Positions 22,401 to 31,569 of a stretch of DNA of 64,000 nucleotides are shown here, piece after piece. Every line of letters starts with the position of its first letter. Positions within the stretch are counted from its first letter, which is position 1. Origin of the DNA: Falsiroseomonas stagni DSM 19981 (GTDB lineage Bacteria > Pseudomonadota > Alphaproteobacteria > Acetobacterales > Acetobacteraceae); assembly GCF_900114315.1 (NCBI RefSeq), contig NZ_FOSQ01000005.1, forward strand, positions 1 to 64,000, given 5' to 3'. The notes under the pieces are model-generated. The model ran no database searches. It was not told the DNA's origin and saw nothing but the letters and a program-made list of their open reading frames with translations. The position numbers and the translations under genes are program-made.

Positions 22401-24647
22401 TCAGGCTCTCAATGCCGCGAGCACCCGTTCCGGCGTGAAGGGGATCTCCGCCACGCGCCGTCCCGTCGCATCCAGGATGGCGTTGGCGATGGCGGCGCCG
22501 GTCGGCCCCTGGCTGCCCTCGCCGACACCCAGCGAGGGCAGGTCCGGCCGGTCGATCAGCACGCTTTCGATCGGCGGGATGCGTTCGAAATCGATGATGG
22601 GATAGGCGGTGTAATCCTCGCTCACCATCCGGCCGCGATCCCAGCGCCCTTCCTCCAGCAGCGTCCAGGACGCCGCCTGCACCATGCCGCCCTCGATCTG
22701 GTTGGTGATGCCGTCGGGGTTGATGGCCCGCCCGGCCTCCGTCGCCGCCCACATTTTCTCAAGTCTCACAACTCCGGTGGCGGGATCGACGGAGACGCGC
22801 GCCACGACGGCCACATGGCTGTCGCTGTTCTTGTACTTCGTCATGCCCACGCCGGTGCCGACAAGCCGCGCGCCCTGGGCATTGCCGCGCCCCATGACCA
22901 CGGGCTTCGGCTGCCATCCGCTGATCTCCACGGCCTTCCGCAGCACCGCGACCAGCCGCTGGTCCGCCAGGTGGCGGATGCGATAGGCCACGGGATCGAC
23001 GCCCGCGAGGGAGGCGCATTCGTCGATGAACATCTCCGCCGCCACGGCGTTGAAATAGCCGCCGAGCGTCCGCAGCGCGGAGGTCCGCACCGGCATCGCC
23101 GTGTGGAAATGCGTCGTCACGCGCTGGCCGGGGAAATCATAGATCGGCACGGCGTTGCGCGCCGAAGCGCCATTCGGCAGCGCCCCATCCACGATGGGGG
23201 AGGGCGCGACGGGATTCTCCAGGTACCAGGCAGAACGGAGGTTGCAGCCCACGCGGTCGCCAGGCCGTGTCGAATGCGGGAAGGACCAGACATCATGGCC
23301 CCAGGAGGCGATGCCGCCATCCGCGCCCATCGCCGCTTCCAGCTTCACCACCATGGCGGAGCCCCAGGGCTCCCACACCATCTCCTCCTCATGTGTCCAG
23401 TGCACGCGGATGGTGCGGCCGGGCATGGCGCGGGCGAGAAGCGCGGCATCCAGCGCCACGTCATCCGCCCCATTATGCCCGTAGCAGCCTGATCCCTGCG
23501 CGTGGATGACGCGGATCGCCTCCGGCTCCATCCGCAGCCCCCGGGCCAGATCGCCCCGCAGCGGGAAGGGGCCCTGGGTGTGGGACCAGACCGTGAGCTT
23601 CCCATCCTCGAACTTCGCCAGTGAACAGGAAGCCCCGATGGAGGCATGGGCCTGGAAGCCGCGGCGGTACTCCGCGACATGGGTGCGCGCCGGCGTCGAG
23701 GCAGGCGCCGCCTTGCTGTGGATGGTGCGCGTCAGCGCGGGCTCGGTCGTCAGGTATTCGAAGGCACCCTTGCCGCCGAACAGCGCGGCGCCGTCCCGCC
23801 ACTGCGCCGCCGCGGTGATGCGCCGCGCGGCATCATTCGCCTGTTCCTCCCGCCGTGCGATCACGCCGATGAAGCTGCCATCGCGAACAACCTTCACGAC
23901 ACCAGGCAGCGCCTCCGCCCAGGCCATGTCGAGCGCGACGAGCCGCGCGGCATAGGAAGGCGGCCGCGCGATGGCGCCGAACAGCATCCCCTCCGGCCGC
24001 ATGTCATGGATGAAGACCTGCTGGCCGAAGACCTTGGCGGGGATGTCGGTGCGGGGCAGGGAGGTGCCGATGATCGTGCCCGCATGGGGTGGCTTGCGCT
24101 GCGCCGCCAGATTGGCGGGGCGCACCAGCGACACGCGCGCAGCCGCTTCCGCATAGGTCATGCGGCGGCCGCCGATGCCCTCGATCACGCCATCGGAAAC
24201 GTTGAGCGCCGCGCGCTCCACGCCCCAGGTCTCGGCCGCGACATTCACCAGCGTCGCGCGCGCATCGGCACAGGCGACGGCCAGGGCCTCGCCGCCGAAC
24301 TTGATGGACTGGCTGCCGGCGGTGACGCCTTCATTCGCCGTCTCGGCCGTGTCGCCGGAGATGAGTTCGAGCCGCGCGGGCGCGACATCCAGCTCCTCCG
24401 CCGCGATCTGGCGCATGGCGGTCAGCACGCCCTGGCCGAGTTCGACGCGCCCCGTCAGGACCACGATGCGGCCATCCGGCGTGAGGCGCACCCAGCTATC
24501 CAGCTTCGGGTTCGCCCGCAGCATCGGCGGCCCGACCGGTGCCGCCTGCTGCGCGCTGGCATCGAGGCGGAAGCCGATGGCGAGGCCGGCGGCGCCGGCG
24601 GCGAGGCCCGCGACGAAGCCGCGGCGCGTGGGGGTCTGCATGCCCAT
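22401..24647 (-). CDS. Molybdopterin-binding large subunit of a xanthine dehydrogenase-family (IorB-type) hydroxylase
   Basis: The 748-residue protein has a twin-arginine signal (TPTRRGFVAGLAAGAAGLAIG), so the enzyme is probably folded in the cytoplasm and exported with its partner. Features of the family include VELGQGVLTAMRQIAAEEL, SCSLAKFEDGKLTVWSHTQG in two parts, GCYGHNGADDVALDA and the C-terminal GVGEGSQGPTGAAIANAI, which contains the expected glutamate. Isoquinoline 1-oxidoreductase and aldehyde/nicotinate-type enzymes share this arrangement. The gene follows the [2Fe-2S] subunit by 3 bp. No FAD subunit is present, so electrons presumably go to a cytochrome or the quinone pool. Confidence 0.88.
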   Translation of the reverse strand: MGMQTPTRRGFVAGLAAGAAGLAIGFRLDASAQQAAPVGPPMLRANPKLDSWVRLTPDGRIVVLTGRVELGQGVLTAMRQIAAEELDVAPARLELISGDTAETANEGVTAGSQSIKFGGEALAVACADARATLVNVAAETWGVERAALNVSDGVIEGIGGRRMTYAEAAARVSLVRPANLAAQRKPPHAGTIIGTSLPRTDIPAKVFGQQVFIHDMRPEGMLFGAIARPPSYAARLVALDMAWAEALPGVVKVVRDGSFIGVIARREEQANDAARRITAAAQWRDGAALFGGKGAFEYLTTEPALTRTIHSKAAPASTPARTHVAEYRRGFQAHASIGASCSLAKFEDGKLTVWSHTQGPFPLRGDLARGLRMEPEAIRVIHAQGSGCYGHNGADDVALDAALLARAMPGRTIRVHWTHEEEMVWEPWGSAMVVKLEAAMGADGGIASWGHDVWSFPHSTRPGDRVGCNLRSAWYLENPVAPSPIVDGALPNGASARNAVPIYDFPGQRVTTHFHTAMPVRTSALRTLGGYFNAVAAEMFIDECASLAGVDPVAYRIRHLADQRLVAVLRKAVEISGWQPKPVVMGRGNAQGARLVGTGVGMTKYKNSDSHVAVVARVSVDPATGVVRLEKMWAATEAGRAINPDGITNQIEGGMVQAASWTLLEEGRWDRGRMVSEDYTAYPIIDFERIPPIESVLIDRPDLPSLGVGEGSQGPTGAAIANAILDATGRRVAEIPFTPERVLAALRA

Positions 24648-24650
24648 GGC

Positions 24651-25118
24651 TCAGGCCCCCTGCTGGCGGGATGCGCGCATCACCGCGCGGACGACTCGCG
24701 GCTGCGTGCCGCAGCGGCAGAGGTTGTGTTCCAGCGCCTCCGCCACCTGCGCTTCCGTCAGGCCGCTGCGGCGTTCGGCGAGCAGCGCGGCCGCCTGCAT
24801 GATCATGCCGCTGGTGCAGTAGCCGCATTGCGCGGCCTGTTCGGCGATGAAGGCGGCCTGCAGCGCATGCGGCGCCTCCGGCGTGCCGAGACCCTCCAGC
24901 GTCGTGATCTGCTGCGCGCCGGCCACGTCACCGAGCTTCACCTGGCAGGACCGCGCGGCATGGCCATCCACCAGCACCGTGCAGGCGCCGCATTGCGCGC
25001 GCCCGCAACCAAGCTTGGGACCATTCAGCGCCAGGTCGTTGCGCAGGACGTAGATCAGGGGCGTGGCGGGGTCGGCATCGACCTCCGTCGCACGGCCATT
25101 CACCGTGATCCTCGGCAT
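24651..25118 (-). CDS. (2Fe-2S)-binding small subunit of the IorAB-type hydroxylase
   Basis: Start was set at the ATG at 25118, which has GGAGG eight nt upstream; an ATG six nt earlier is too close to that site. The 155-residue product carries the plant-type ferredoxin cluster motif GCGRAQCGACTVLVDG with a later cysteine, and the second, all-helical cluster domain with CGYCTSGM and CRCGT. These two clusters carry electrons from the molybdenum centre of the large subunit. No signal peptide is seen, which fits co-export with the twin-arginine partner. Confidence 0.92.
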   Translation of the reverse strand: MPRITVNGRATEVDADPATPLIYVLRNDLALNGPKLGCGRAQCGACTVLVDGHAARSCQVKLGDVAGAQQITTLEGLGTPEAPHALQAAFIAEQAAQCGYCTSGMIMQAAALLAERRSGLTEAQVAEALEHNLCRCGTQPRVVRAVMRASRQQGA

Positions 25119-25200
25119 ATCCATTTCCTCCGCGGCGCCGTGCTGCGTGGCCGGCGCCTTCATCGCGTCACGCTAACGCTGATGTGAGGAGGGGCACAAG

Positions 25201-26175
25201 CTAGTTGACCGTGATCCCGAATTCCCGCGTCAGCGCCGTCCATCGCGCCACGTCGCGAGCGACGTAATCGGCGAAGGCGGCGGGTGTGTCGCTTGGCGTG
25301 ATGCGCACGCCCTGGCGGAGCAGACCGGCTGCGACGTCCGAATCGCGCAGGATGCGCGTGACATGGCCGTGCAGCGCGGTGACGATCGGCTCCGGCGTCC
25401 CCGCCGGCGCGAACAACCCGTTCCAGAGTGTCGTGACCAGGTCGGGGAACCCGGCCTCGATCGTCGTCGGCACATCGGGCAGCTGCGGCAGCCTTTCATG
25501 GGAGACGACGGCCAGCGCCCGCAGCCGCCCGGATTGGATATGGGGCAGGGCGGAGACCAGGTTGAATTCGGTGATCTGCGCATCGCCCCGCAGGATGACG
25601 GGCACCATCTCCCCCGCGCCGCGCAGCGGCAGGTGCACCAGCGTGATCCCTGCGCGCTTCGCGAAGGCTTCCAGGTCGATGTGCTGGTAGGACCCGACGC
25701 CGGCGGAGGCGAAGACCAGCGGATTCGGCGCCGCCTTCGCCCGCGCCACGAATTCCGCCAGCGTCGTCGCCGGGAAATCTGCCGGCGCCAGCATGACCTG
25801 CGGCGCCTCGATCAGGTTGGTGACGCCGATCAGGCCGCGCGAGGGCACCAGCGGCCGGTCCGCCGGCGCCATGGCGGAATTGATGCCGTGGGTGGAGACG
25901 TTGTTGACGATCAGCGTGTGGCCATCGGGCCTTTCGCGCATCACGTAGTCATTGGCGATCCAGCCATTGGCGCCGGCTCGGTTCTCCACCACGACGGGCT
26001 GCCCGATGGCGCGGGACAGCGGTTCGGCGATGACGCGCGCGATGAGGTCCGTGGTGCCGCCCGGCACCAGCGGCACGATCATCCGCACGGGCCGCGATGG
26101 CCAGGCGGGTTGCGCGATGGCCGGTGAGGCCAGGAGCGCCGCGCCGGCGCCAAGCAGATGCCGTCTGGTCAGCAT
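25201..26175 (-). CDS. Bug/TctC-family substrate-binding protein
   Basis: The ATG at 26175 has GGAGGG seven nt upstream and starts a twin-arginine-type signal (MLTRRHLLGAGAALLASPAIAQ). The mature protein has VRMIVPLVPGGTTDLIAR, VVVENRAGANGWIANDYV and the late PTTIEAGFPDL block of Bug proteins. It is 324 residues, normal for the family. It is the second gene of a tandem pair with another Bug gene 14 bp upstream. No transporter membrane subunits are close. The ligand is unknown; the downstream molybdenum hydroxylase is on the same strand and could act on the compound bound. Confidence 0.92.
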   Translation of the reverse strand: MLTRRHLLGAGAALLASPAIAQPAWPSRPVRMIVPLVPGGTTDLIARVIAEPLSRAIGQPVVVENRAGANGWIANDYVMRERPDGHTLIVNNVSTHGINSAMAPADRPLVPSRGLIGVTNLIEAPQVMLAPADFPATTLAEFVARAKAAPNPLVFASAGVGSYQHIDLEAFAKRAGITLVHLPLRGAGEMVPVILRGDAQITEFNLVSALPHIQSGRLRALAVVSHERLPQLPDVPTTIEAGFPDLVTTLWNGLFAPAGTPEPIVTALHGHVTRILRDSDVAAGLLRQGVRITPSDTPAAFADYVARDVARWTALTREFGITVN

Positions 26176-26189
26176 GGTCGTTCCCTCCT

Positions 26190-27140
26190 TCATTCCGCCG
26201 TGATGCCGGCGCTGCGGATCAGCGCGCCCATCGTCGCGTGGTCGCCGGCGAGTGCGGCCGTGAAGGCTTCCGGCGTATTGCCCACGACCTCATAGCCCAG
26301 CTGTTCCAGGCGGCTGCGCACCGGCGGGTGGGCCACCGCCTCCCGCAGCGCCGTGTTGATCCGCGCCACGATGGGCGCGGGCGTGCCGGCGGGGGCCAGG
26401 AAGGCGCCCCAGGTGTGGAAGGTGAAGCCGGGCACCGTCTCCGCGATGGTGGGCGCGTCGGGGAAGGTGTCGATCCGCGCCGGCCCCGCCGTGCCGAGCA
26501 GCCGCAGCTGCCCGTCGCGCACGAAGGCGTTGGGCGTCGGCAGGCCGAAGAAGCCGACCGGCACCTGACCCGCCGTCACCGCCGTCAGCGCCGGCGTCGC
26601 GCCGCGATAGCTGATGTGGTTCATCCGCAGCCCCGCGGCCTGGAGGAACATCTCCATCGCCACATGCTGCGGGCTGCCCGCGCCGCCGGAGGCATAGTCG
26701 ATCTGCCCCGGCCGGGCGCGCGCGGCCTCGATCAGCCCGGCCACGCTGGTCGCGGGGAAGGAGGGATGCGCCACCAGCGCCCAGCGGATGCGCACGATCT
26801 GCCCGATGGGCGCGAAGTCCCGCAGCGGATCGTAGCCCGCCTGGGCGTTCATGTTGGGCAGCATGGTCAGCACGGCGTCGTTCACCGCCAGCAGCGTCAG
26901 CCCGTCCGGCGCCGCCCGCGCGCCGGTGCGCATGCCGATCATGCCGGAGGCGCCGGTCATGTTCTCGATCGCCAGGCGCTGGCCCAGCGTCTCTCCCATC
27001 CGTTCGGCGACGATGCGGACGACGACATCCACCGCGCTGCCGGCGGCCAGCGGCATGATGACGCGGATGGGGCGATCCGTCTGGGCGGCCGCGGGCAGCG
27101 CGACAAGGGCAAGCAAGGCGGCCAGCAGCCAGCGGCGCAT
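26190..27140 (-). CDS. Bug/TctC-family substrate-binding protein
   Basis: The ATG at 27140 has GGAGG eight nt upstream. Unlike its neighbours, this 316-residue protein has a plain Sec signal (MRRWLLAALLALVALPAAAQ). The Bug domain shows IRVIMPLAAGSAVDVVVRIVAERMG and AIENMTGASGMIGMRTGA; the usual PGG and NRAGA motifs are altered (AGSAVD, NMTGA), so the ligand may differ from that of typical members. It lies in tandem with a second Bug gene, 14 bp apart, and diverges from the amidohydrolase gene with 141 bp between. Confidence 0.9.
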   Translation of the reverse strand: MRRWLLAALLALVALPAAAQTDRPIRVIMPLAAGSAVDVVVRIVAERMGETLGQRLAIENMTGASGMIGMRTGARAAPDGLTLLAVNDAVLTMLPNMNAQAGYDPLRDFAPIGQIVRIRWALVAHPSFPATSVAGLIEAARARPGQIDYASGGAGSPQHVAMEMFLQAAGLRMNHISYRGATPALTAVTAGQVPVGFFGLPTPNAFVRDGQLRLLGTAGPARIDTFPDAPTIAETVPGFTFHTWGAFLAPAGTPAPIVARINTALREAVAHPPVRSRLEQLGYEVVGNTPEAFTAALAGDHATMGALIRSAGITAE

Positions 27141-27281
27141 CGACGGTTCCTCCCTATTTCCACCCAGGAGATTGCGGCGGCGGTCCCGTGTCAAGCAATC
27201 CCGCATCTTGACCGAAATGCCGGTGGACGTTCACTAGGCGGGAAGGCCGCCCGCGCGGGACGAGCCCCGGGGGGAACCGCC

Positions 27282-28277
27282 ATGACCGTGATCGACAGCC
27301 ACACCCACATCCTGACGGAGCCGATGATCGCCGCCATCGCGAAGGAGGTGCCTTCGCTGGCGCCGAAGCTGACGCGGGTGGATGATGACAGCGCGGTGCT
27401 GGAGATCCTCGACGTCAAGCAGAACCCCTTCCCGCGATCGGCCTGGGACCTGGAACGGCGCTTCGCGGAGATGGCGGCGCAGCGCGTGGACATGCATGTC
27501 GTCTGCAACATCCCGCACACCTTCCTCTATGAGGCCGATGGCGCGCTGGCCGATACCGTCAGCGAAATCCAGAACGAGGCCATCGGCGCGCTGGTCCGCC
27601 AGCATCCCGACCGCTTCATCGGCATGGCGACGGTCGCGATGCAGTCGCCCATGCGCGCGGCCGCGACGCTGGAACGGGCGATCACCTCGCATGGGCTGCG
27701 CGGGCTGCATGTCGGGTCCAACATCGCGGGGCGGAACCTGGATGACCCCGCGCTGGATCCGGTGTGGGAGGTCGCGGACCGCCACGGCCTGTTCATCCTG
27801 GTGCATCCGCACAAGGTCGTCGCCGCGCAGCGCATGGGCAGCTACTACCTGACCAACCTTGTGGGCAACCCGCTGGAGACGACCATCGCCGCCGCATCGC
27901 TGGTCTTCGGCGGCGTGATCGAGCGCCACCCCAACATCCGCTTCTGCCTGTCCCACGCCGGCGGCTTCACGCCCTTCCAGGCCGGGCGCTTCCGCCATGG
28001 TTGGAAGGTGCGCAAGGAACCGCATGTGCGGCTGAAGGGGGACCCGGCGGAGAGCCTGGCGCGCTTCATCTATGACAGCATCACCCACGCCCCCGGCCCG
28101 CTGCGCTTCCTGCTGGAGGAAGTGGGCGCGGACCGCATCATCTTCGGCACCGACTATCCCTTCGACATGGGCACGACGCGCGGGGTGGAGGAGATCGAGG
28201 AAGCCATCGCCGACGTGGCGATCCGGCAGAAGCTGTTCGAGGGCAATGCCCGCCGCTTGTTCGGCCTGGGCGCCTGA
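27282..28277 (+). CDS. Amidohydrolase-2 (ACMSD-like) metal-dependent hydrolase/decarboxylase
   Basis: The 331-residue protein opens with the metal motif VIDSHTHI and has HPH near 165-170, SHAGGF, and the final metal aspartate in FGTDYPFDMG. This is the pattern of the ACMSD/2,3-dihydroxybenzoate decarboxylase/amidohydrolase-2 family, which decarboxylates or hydrolyses aromatic and lactone substrates. GGGGGGAA precedes the ATG. The next gene, an Ldh-type dehydrogenase, follows after 3 bp, so the two form a catabolic operon. The substrate is not identifiable from sequence. Confidence 0.88.
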   Translation: MTVIDSHTHILTEPMIAAIAKEVPSLAPKLTRVDDDSAVLEILDVKQNPFPRSAWDLERRFAEMAAQRVDMHVVCNIPHTFLYEADGALADTVSEIQNEAIGALVRQHPDRFIGMATVAMQSPMRAAATLERAITSHGLRGLHVGSNIAGRNLDDPALDPVWEVADRHGLFILVHPHKVVAAQRMGSYYLTNLVGNPLETTIAAASLVFGGVIERHPNIRFCLSHAGGFTPFQAGRFRHGWKVRKEPHVRLKGDPAESLARFIYDSITHAPGPLRFLLEEVGADRIIFGTDYPFDMGTTRGVEEIEEAIADVAIRQKLFEGNARRLFGLGA

Positions 28278-28280
28278 GCG

Positions 28281-29366
28281 ATGGCGATCGAGGAGTCACT
28301 CGCCGCCACCCTGCCGCGCCACCGGGCGGAGGCGATGATCGGCTTCGTCGCCGATGTCTTCCGGCATGAAGGCTTTGCCGATGCCCATGCAAAGCGCGCC
28401 GGCGAACTCATGGTCGAGGCCGACCTGACCGGCGCCGACAGCCATGGCATCTTCCGCCTGCCGCAATATGTGCGCCGCCTCCGCGCCGGCGGATCGAACC
28501 CGCGCCCCGCGATCACCGTGAAGCGCCTGGCGCCGGCGGTGGCGATGGTGGAGGGCGATAACGGCCTCGGTCACCTCGTGATGTCGCAGGCCGGCGAAAC
28601 CGCCGTGGAGATCGCGAAGGAAGCCGGCATCGCCTGGGTCGGCGCTCGGCGTTCCAACCACGCCGGCAGCGGCGCGGTCCATGCCTGCCTGCCGCTGCCG
28701 GCAGGGATGATCGGCATCTACACGGTGGTTGCGAGTGCCAACCACATGGCGCCCTGGGGCGGCACGGACAGCCTGCTGGGTACCAATCCGCTGGCCATCG
28801 CCATCCCGATGGGCGATGCCGATCCGGTGGTGCTGGACATGGCGACCACCGTCGTTTCCTACGGCACGGTGAAGGGGCATGCGCTGCTGGGCCAGCCCAT
28901 GCCGGAAGGCTGGATGGTCGATGCGAAGACGGGCGAGCCCCTGACTGACCCGCGGCGCAGCAAGGACGGCATCCTGCTGCCCATCGGCGGCTACAAGGGC
29001 AGCGGCCTGGCGCTGATGCTCGGCCTGCTCGCGGGCCCGCTGAACCGCGCGGCCTTCGGGCGGGACGTGGTGGATTTCAACGCCGATGACCGCACGGTGA
29101 CGGAGACAGGGCATGTGCTGATCGCCCTCGACGTCGCGCGCTTCCTCGACCCGAAGGCGTTCCAGGCGGAAGTCACGCGCCACCTCGATGATCTGCGCAA
29201 CTCCGCACGCCTGCCCGGCGTGGAGCGTATTCGCCTGCCCGGCGAGATGCGTGCCGCACGCCGCCGCGAACGGGTGGCGCAGGGCGTGCCGCTGCCCGCG
29301 CCGCTCATGGCGCAGCTCGACAGGCTCGCCGAGGAATGCGGCGTGACGAAACTGGGCGAACGCTAA
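28281..29366 (+). CDS. Ldh family NAD(P)-dependent oxidoreductase (malate/lactate/ureidoglycolate dehydrogenase type)
   Basis: The 361-residue protein contains the family landmarks ADSHGIFRLPQYV, RRSNHAGSGAVHA and LGTNPLAIAIP, then VLDMATTVVSYG and GGYKGSGLALMLGLLAG. These enzymes have a fold different from classical lactate dehydrogenases and oxidise 2-hydroxy acids with NAD(P). It is the second gene of a two-gene operon with the amidohydrolase. Its end overlaps by 4 bp the convergent acyl-CoA dehydrogenase gene, leaving no room for a separate terminator. Confidence 0.9.
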   Translation: MAIEESLAATLPRHRAEAMIGFVADVFRHEGFADAHAKRAGELMVEADLTGADSHGIFRLPQYVRRLRAGGSNPRPAITVKRLAPAVAMVEGDNGLGHLVMSQAGETAVEIAKEAGIAWVGARRSNHAGSGAVHACLPLPAGMIGIYTVVASANHMAPWGGTDSLLGTNPLAIAIPMGDADPVVLDMATTVVSYGTVKGHALLGQPMPEGWMVDAKTGEPLTDPRRSKDGILLPIGGYKGSGLALMLGLLAGPLNRAAFGRDVVDFNADDRTVTETGHVLIALDVARFLDPKAFQAEVTRHLDDLRNSARLPGVERIRLPGEMRAARRRERVAQGVPLPAPLMAQLDRLAEECGVTKLGER

Positions 29367-30397
29367 TCCTCCTCCGGCATCTCCGCCACGAAGCGCCGCC
29401 GGTGCAGCGTGGCGGAGCCGAAGCTGTTCGCCAGCACCATCGCCTTCCGCAGGAACAGGCCGACATCGTATTCGTCGGTGTAGCCGATGGCGCCGTGCAG
29501 CTGCACGGCGCTGCGCGTCACCAGCATCGATGCCTCCGCCGCGCGGGCCTTGGCGCGGCTGACGACGGCGCGGCGATGCCGGAACCCGGCATCGGAATCC
29601 AGCACATCGGCCGCATCCTCCACGCTGGCCCGCGTCAGCGTGATCTGGAGTTGCAGATCCACCGCGCGATGCTGCAGCGCCTGGAAGCTGCCGATCGCCT
29701 TGCCGAATTGCTTGCGGGTGCGGAGGTAGCCGAGCGTCATGGCGAAGCCCTGCTCCATCACGCCCAGCAGATAGGCCGCGGTGGCCAGCGCCGCCTCATC
29801 CAGCGCGCGTTCCATCGCCGGTGCGACGTCATCCGCCAGGCGGCGCGCGCCGTCCATCGCGGGACGCAGAGTCGCGACATGCCCGCCATCCTGCATCATC
29901 GCCACATCCAGCGATGGGTTGGGCAGTTCGTACAGCGCCAGCCCCGATGCCTCCCGCACCGGCAGCAGGATGCGCGCGGCGCCGCGCGCCAGCGGCAGGA
30001 ACAGCCGCGCCGTGCTGGGGGTGCCGGGCGCGTGCAGCGTGTCGGGTGCCTCCTGCCAGGCGGTCACGACGTAATCCTCCGGCGGGGCTTGGCCGGCGGC
30101 GGCCAGCAGCGCGGCGGAGAGGGCGCCCGGGATCAGCGGTTCCGGCACGAGGCCGCGTCCCAGCGCCTCGGCCAGCGCCACATACTCCGCCATGCCGAGG
30201 CCCGCGCCGCCAGCGGCTTCGGGCAGGCGCAGCGAGACCCAGCCCATCGCGACCATCTCCGCCCAGGTGGCGGCATCGAAGCCCGCATCGGTGAAGCGCA
30301 GGTCGCGGATGCGGCGGAAATCGGCCGGCACCACGGCGGCGGCGCTGTCCCGCACCAGGCGGATGGAGTCCTGGCGCTCGGCGTAGCTGTCGCTCAT
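29363..30397 (-). CDS. Acyl-CoA dehydrogenase family protein (short form)
   Basis: The 344-residue protein is shorter than the usual 380-400. It has the C-terminal FAD-binding helices with YLRTRKQFGKAIGSFQALQHRAVDL and the late AIQLHGAIGYTDEYDVG-like block (AVQLHGAIGYTDEYDVGLFL). The N-terminal domains are reduced. Such short proteins often pair with a longer acyl-CoA dehydrogenase in heteromeric alpha2beta2 complexes; a longer paralogue is encoded two genes upstream in the same operon. It overlaps the CoA-transferase gene by 4 bp. The acyl substrate is unknown. Confidence 0.88.
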   Translation of the reverse strand: MSDSYAERQDSIRLVRDSAAAVVPADFRRIRDLRFTDAGFDAATWAEMVAMGWVSLRLPEAAGGAGLGMAEYVALAEALGRGLVPEPLIPGALSAALLAAAGQAPPEDYVVTAWQEAPDTLHAPGTPSTARLFLPLARGAARILLPVREASGLALYELPNPSLDVAMMQDGGHVATLRPAMDGARRLADDVAPAMERALDEAALATAAYLLGVMEQGFAMTLGYLRTRKQFGKAIGSFQALQHRAVDLQLQITLTRASVEDAADVLDSDAGFRHRRAVVSRAKARAAEASMLVTRSAVQLHGAIGYTDEYDVGLFLRKAMVLANSFGSATLHRRRFVAEMPEED

Positions 30398-31569
30398 GCA
30401 TCCTCTCCCAGCCAGTCGCGCAGCACCTCATCCGTATGTTCGCCGAGGCGCGGCGGCGGGCGGCGATAATCCACGGGGGTGTCGGAGAAGTTCACGGGAT
30501 TGGCGATCATCGGCAGCGCATCGCCATCCTGCCCCGGCAGTTCGCGGAACATGCGGCGGTGCTTCACCTGCGGGTCATCCGCCACCGCGCCGAAATCATT
30601 GATGGGGCCGGATGCGACGCCGACCTCGTTCAACGCATCCATCCAGTCGCGCGCGGGCTTCGTCATCAAGGCGGCCTGCAAGGCCGGCAGCAGACTCGGC
30701 TTGTTCGCCATGCGCGCGCGGTTCGTCGCGTAGCGCTCATCGGCCGGCAGGTCCGGCAGGCCGAGCACGCGGCAGAACTGCGCGAATTGCCGGTCATTGC
30801 CGATCGCGACCATCAGCGGCCGGTCCGCGGTCTCGAAGGCCTGCCAGGGCGTGTTGATCTGGCTCGCCGCGCCCGCGCGCACCGGCATGCGGCCGGAGAC
30901 CAGGTGGTTCATCGCGATATGCGAATGTGCCGCGATCTGCGCATCCAGCAGCGCCAGATCGATATGCTGGCCCTTGCCGCTGACCGTGTCGCGGTGATGC
31001 AGCGCCGCCAGGATGGCGATGGTGGCGTAGAAGCCCGCATTGATGTCGGAGACGCTGTAGCCGACCAGGTTCGGCCCCGCGCCGGGCTGGCCATCGGGCA
31101 CGCCGGTGATGCTCATCAGCCCGCTCATCGCCTGGAAGACCGGGTCGTAGCCCGGCAGCGGCGCATAGGGCCCGTCCTGCCCGAAGCCGGTGATGGAGCA
31201 ATAGACCAGCTTCGGGTTCAACGCGGACAGGCTCGCATAGTCCAGCCCGTATTTCGCCAGTCCCCCGGCCTTGAAGTTCTCGATGAACACATCGGATTTC
31301 GCGACCAGCGCGCGCAAGGTCGCCTGCCCGTCCGGCTTGCCGATATCCAGCGCGATGGCGCGCTTGTTGCGGTTCATCGCCTGGAAGGAGGATGTCTCGC
31401 CCCCGCCATCGGCGTTGCGGAACCCCATGCGGCGCACGTCGTCGCCGCTGCCGGGCTGTTCCACCTTCACGACATCGGCGCCGAAATCGCCCAGGATCTG
31501 CGCGCACCAGGGCCCGGCGAAGACGCGCGTCATGTCCAGCACGCGGATGCGCGGAAGCGGGCCGCTCAT
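30394..31569 (-). CDS. CaiB/BaiF family CoA-transferase
   Basis: The 391-residue protein has the class III CoA-transferase hallmarks: VLDMTRVFAGPWCAQILGDFGADVVKVE in two parts, NRNKRAIALD, and the catalytic aspartate region (GQHIDLALLDAQIA near 185-200). It probably activates a carboxylic acid by moving CoA from another acyl-CoA, supplying the acyl-CoA dehydrogenases encoded on either side. Start and stop codons overlap both neighbours by 4 nt, so the three enzymes are translationally coupled. Confidence 0.92.
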   Translation of the reverse strand: MSGPLPRIRVLDMTRVFAGPWCAQILGDFGADVVKVEQPGSGDDVRRMGFRNADGGGETSSFQAMNRNKRAIALDIGKPDGQATLRALVAKSDVFIENFKAGGLAKYGLDYASLSALNPKLVYCSITGFGQDGPYAPLPGYDPVFQAMSGLMSITGVPDGQPGAGPNLVGYSVSDINAGFYATIAILAALHHRDTVSGKGQHIDLALLDAQIAAHSHIAMNHLVSGRMPVRAGAASQINTPWQAFETADRPLMVAIGNDRQFAQFCRVLGLPDLPADERYATNRARMANKPSLLPALQAALMTKPARDWMDALNEVGVASGPINDFGAVADDPQVKHRRMFRELPGQDGDALPMIANPVNFSDTPVDYRRPPPRLGEHTDEVLRDWLGEDA

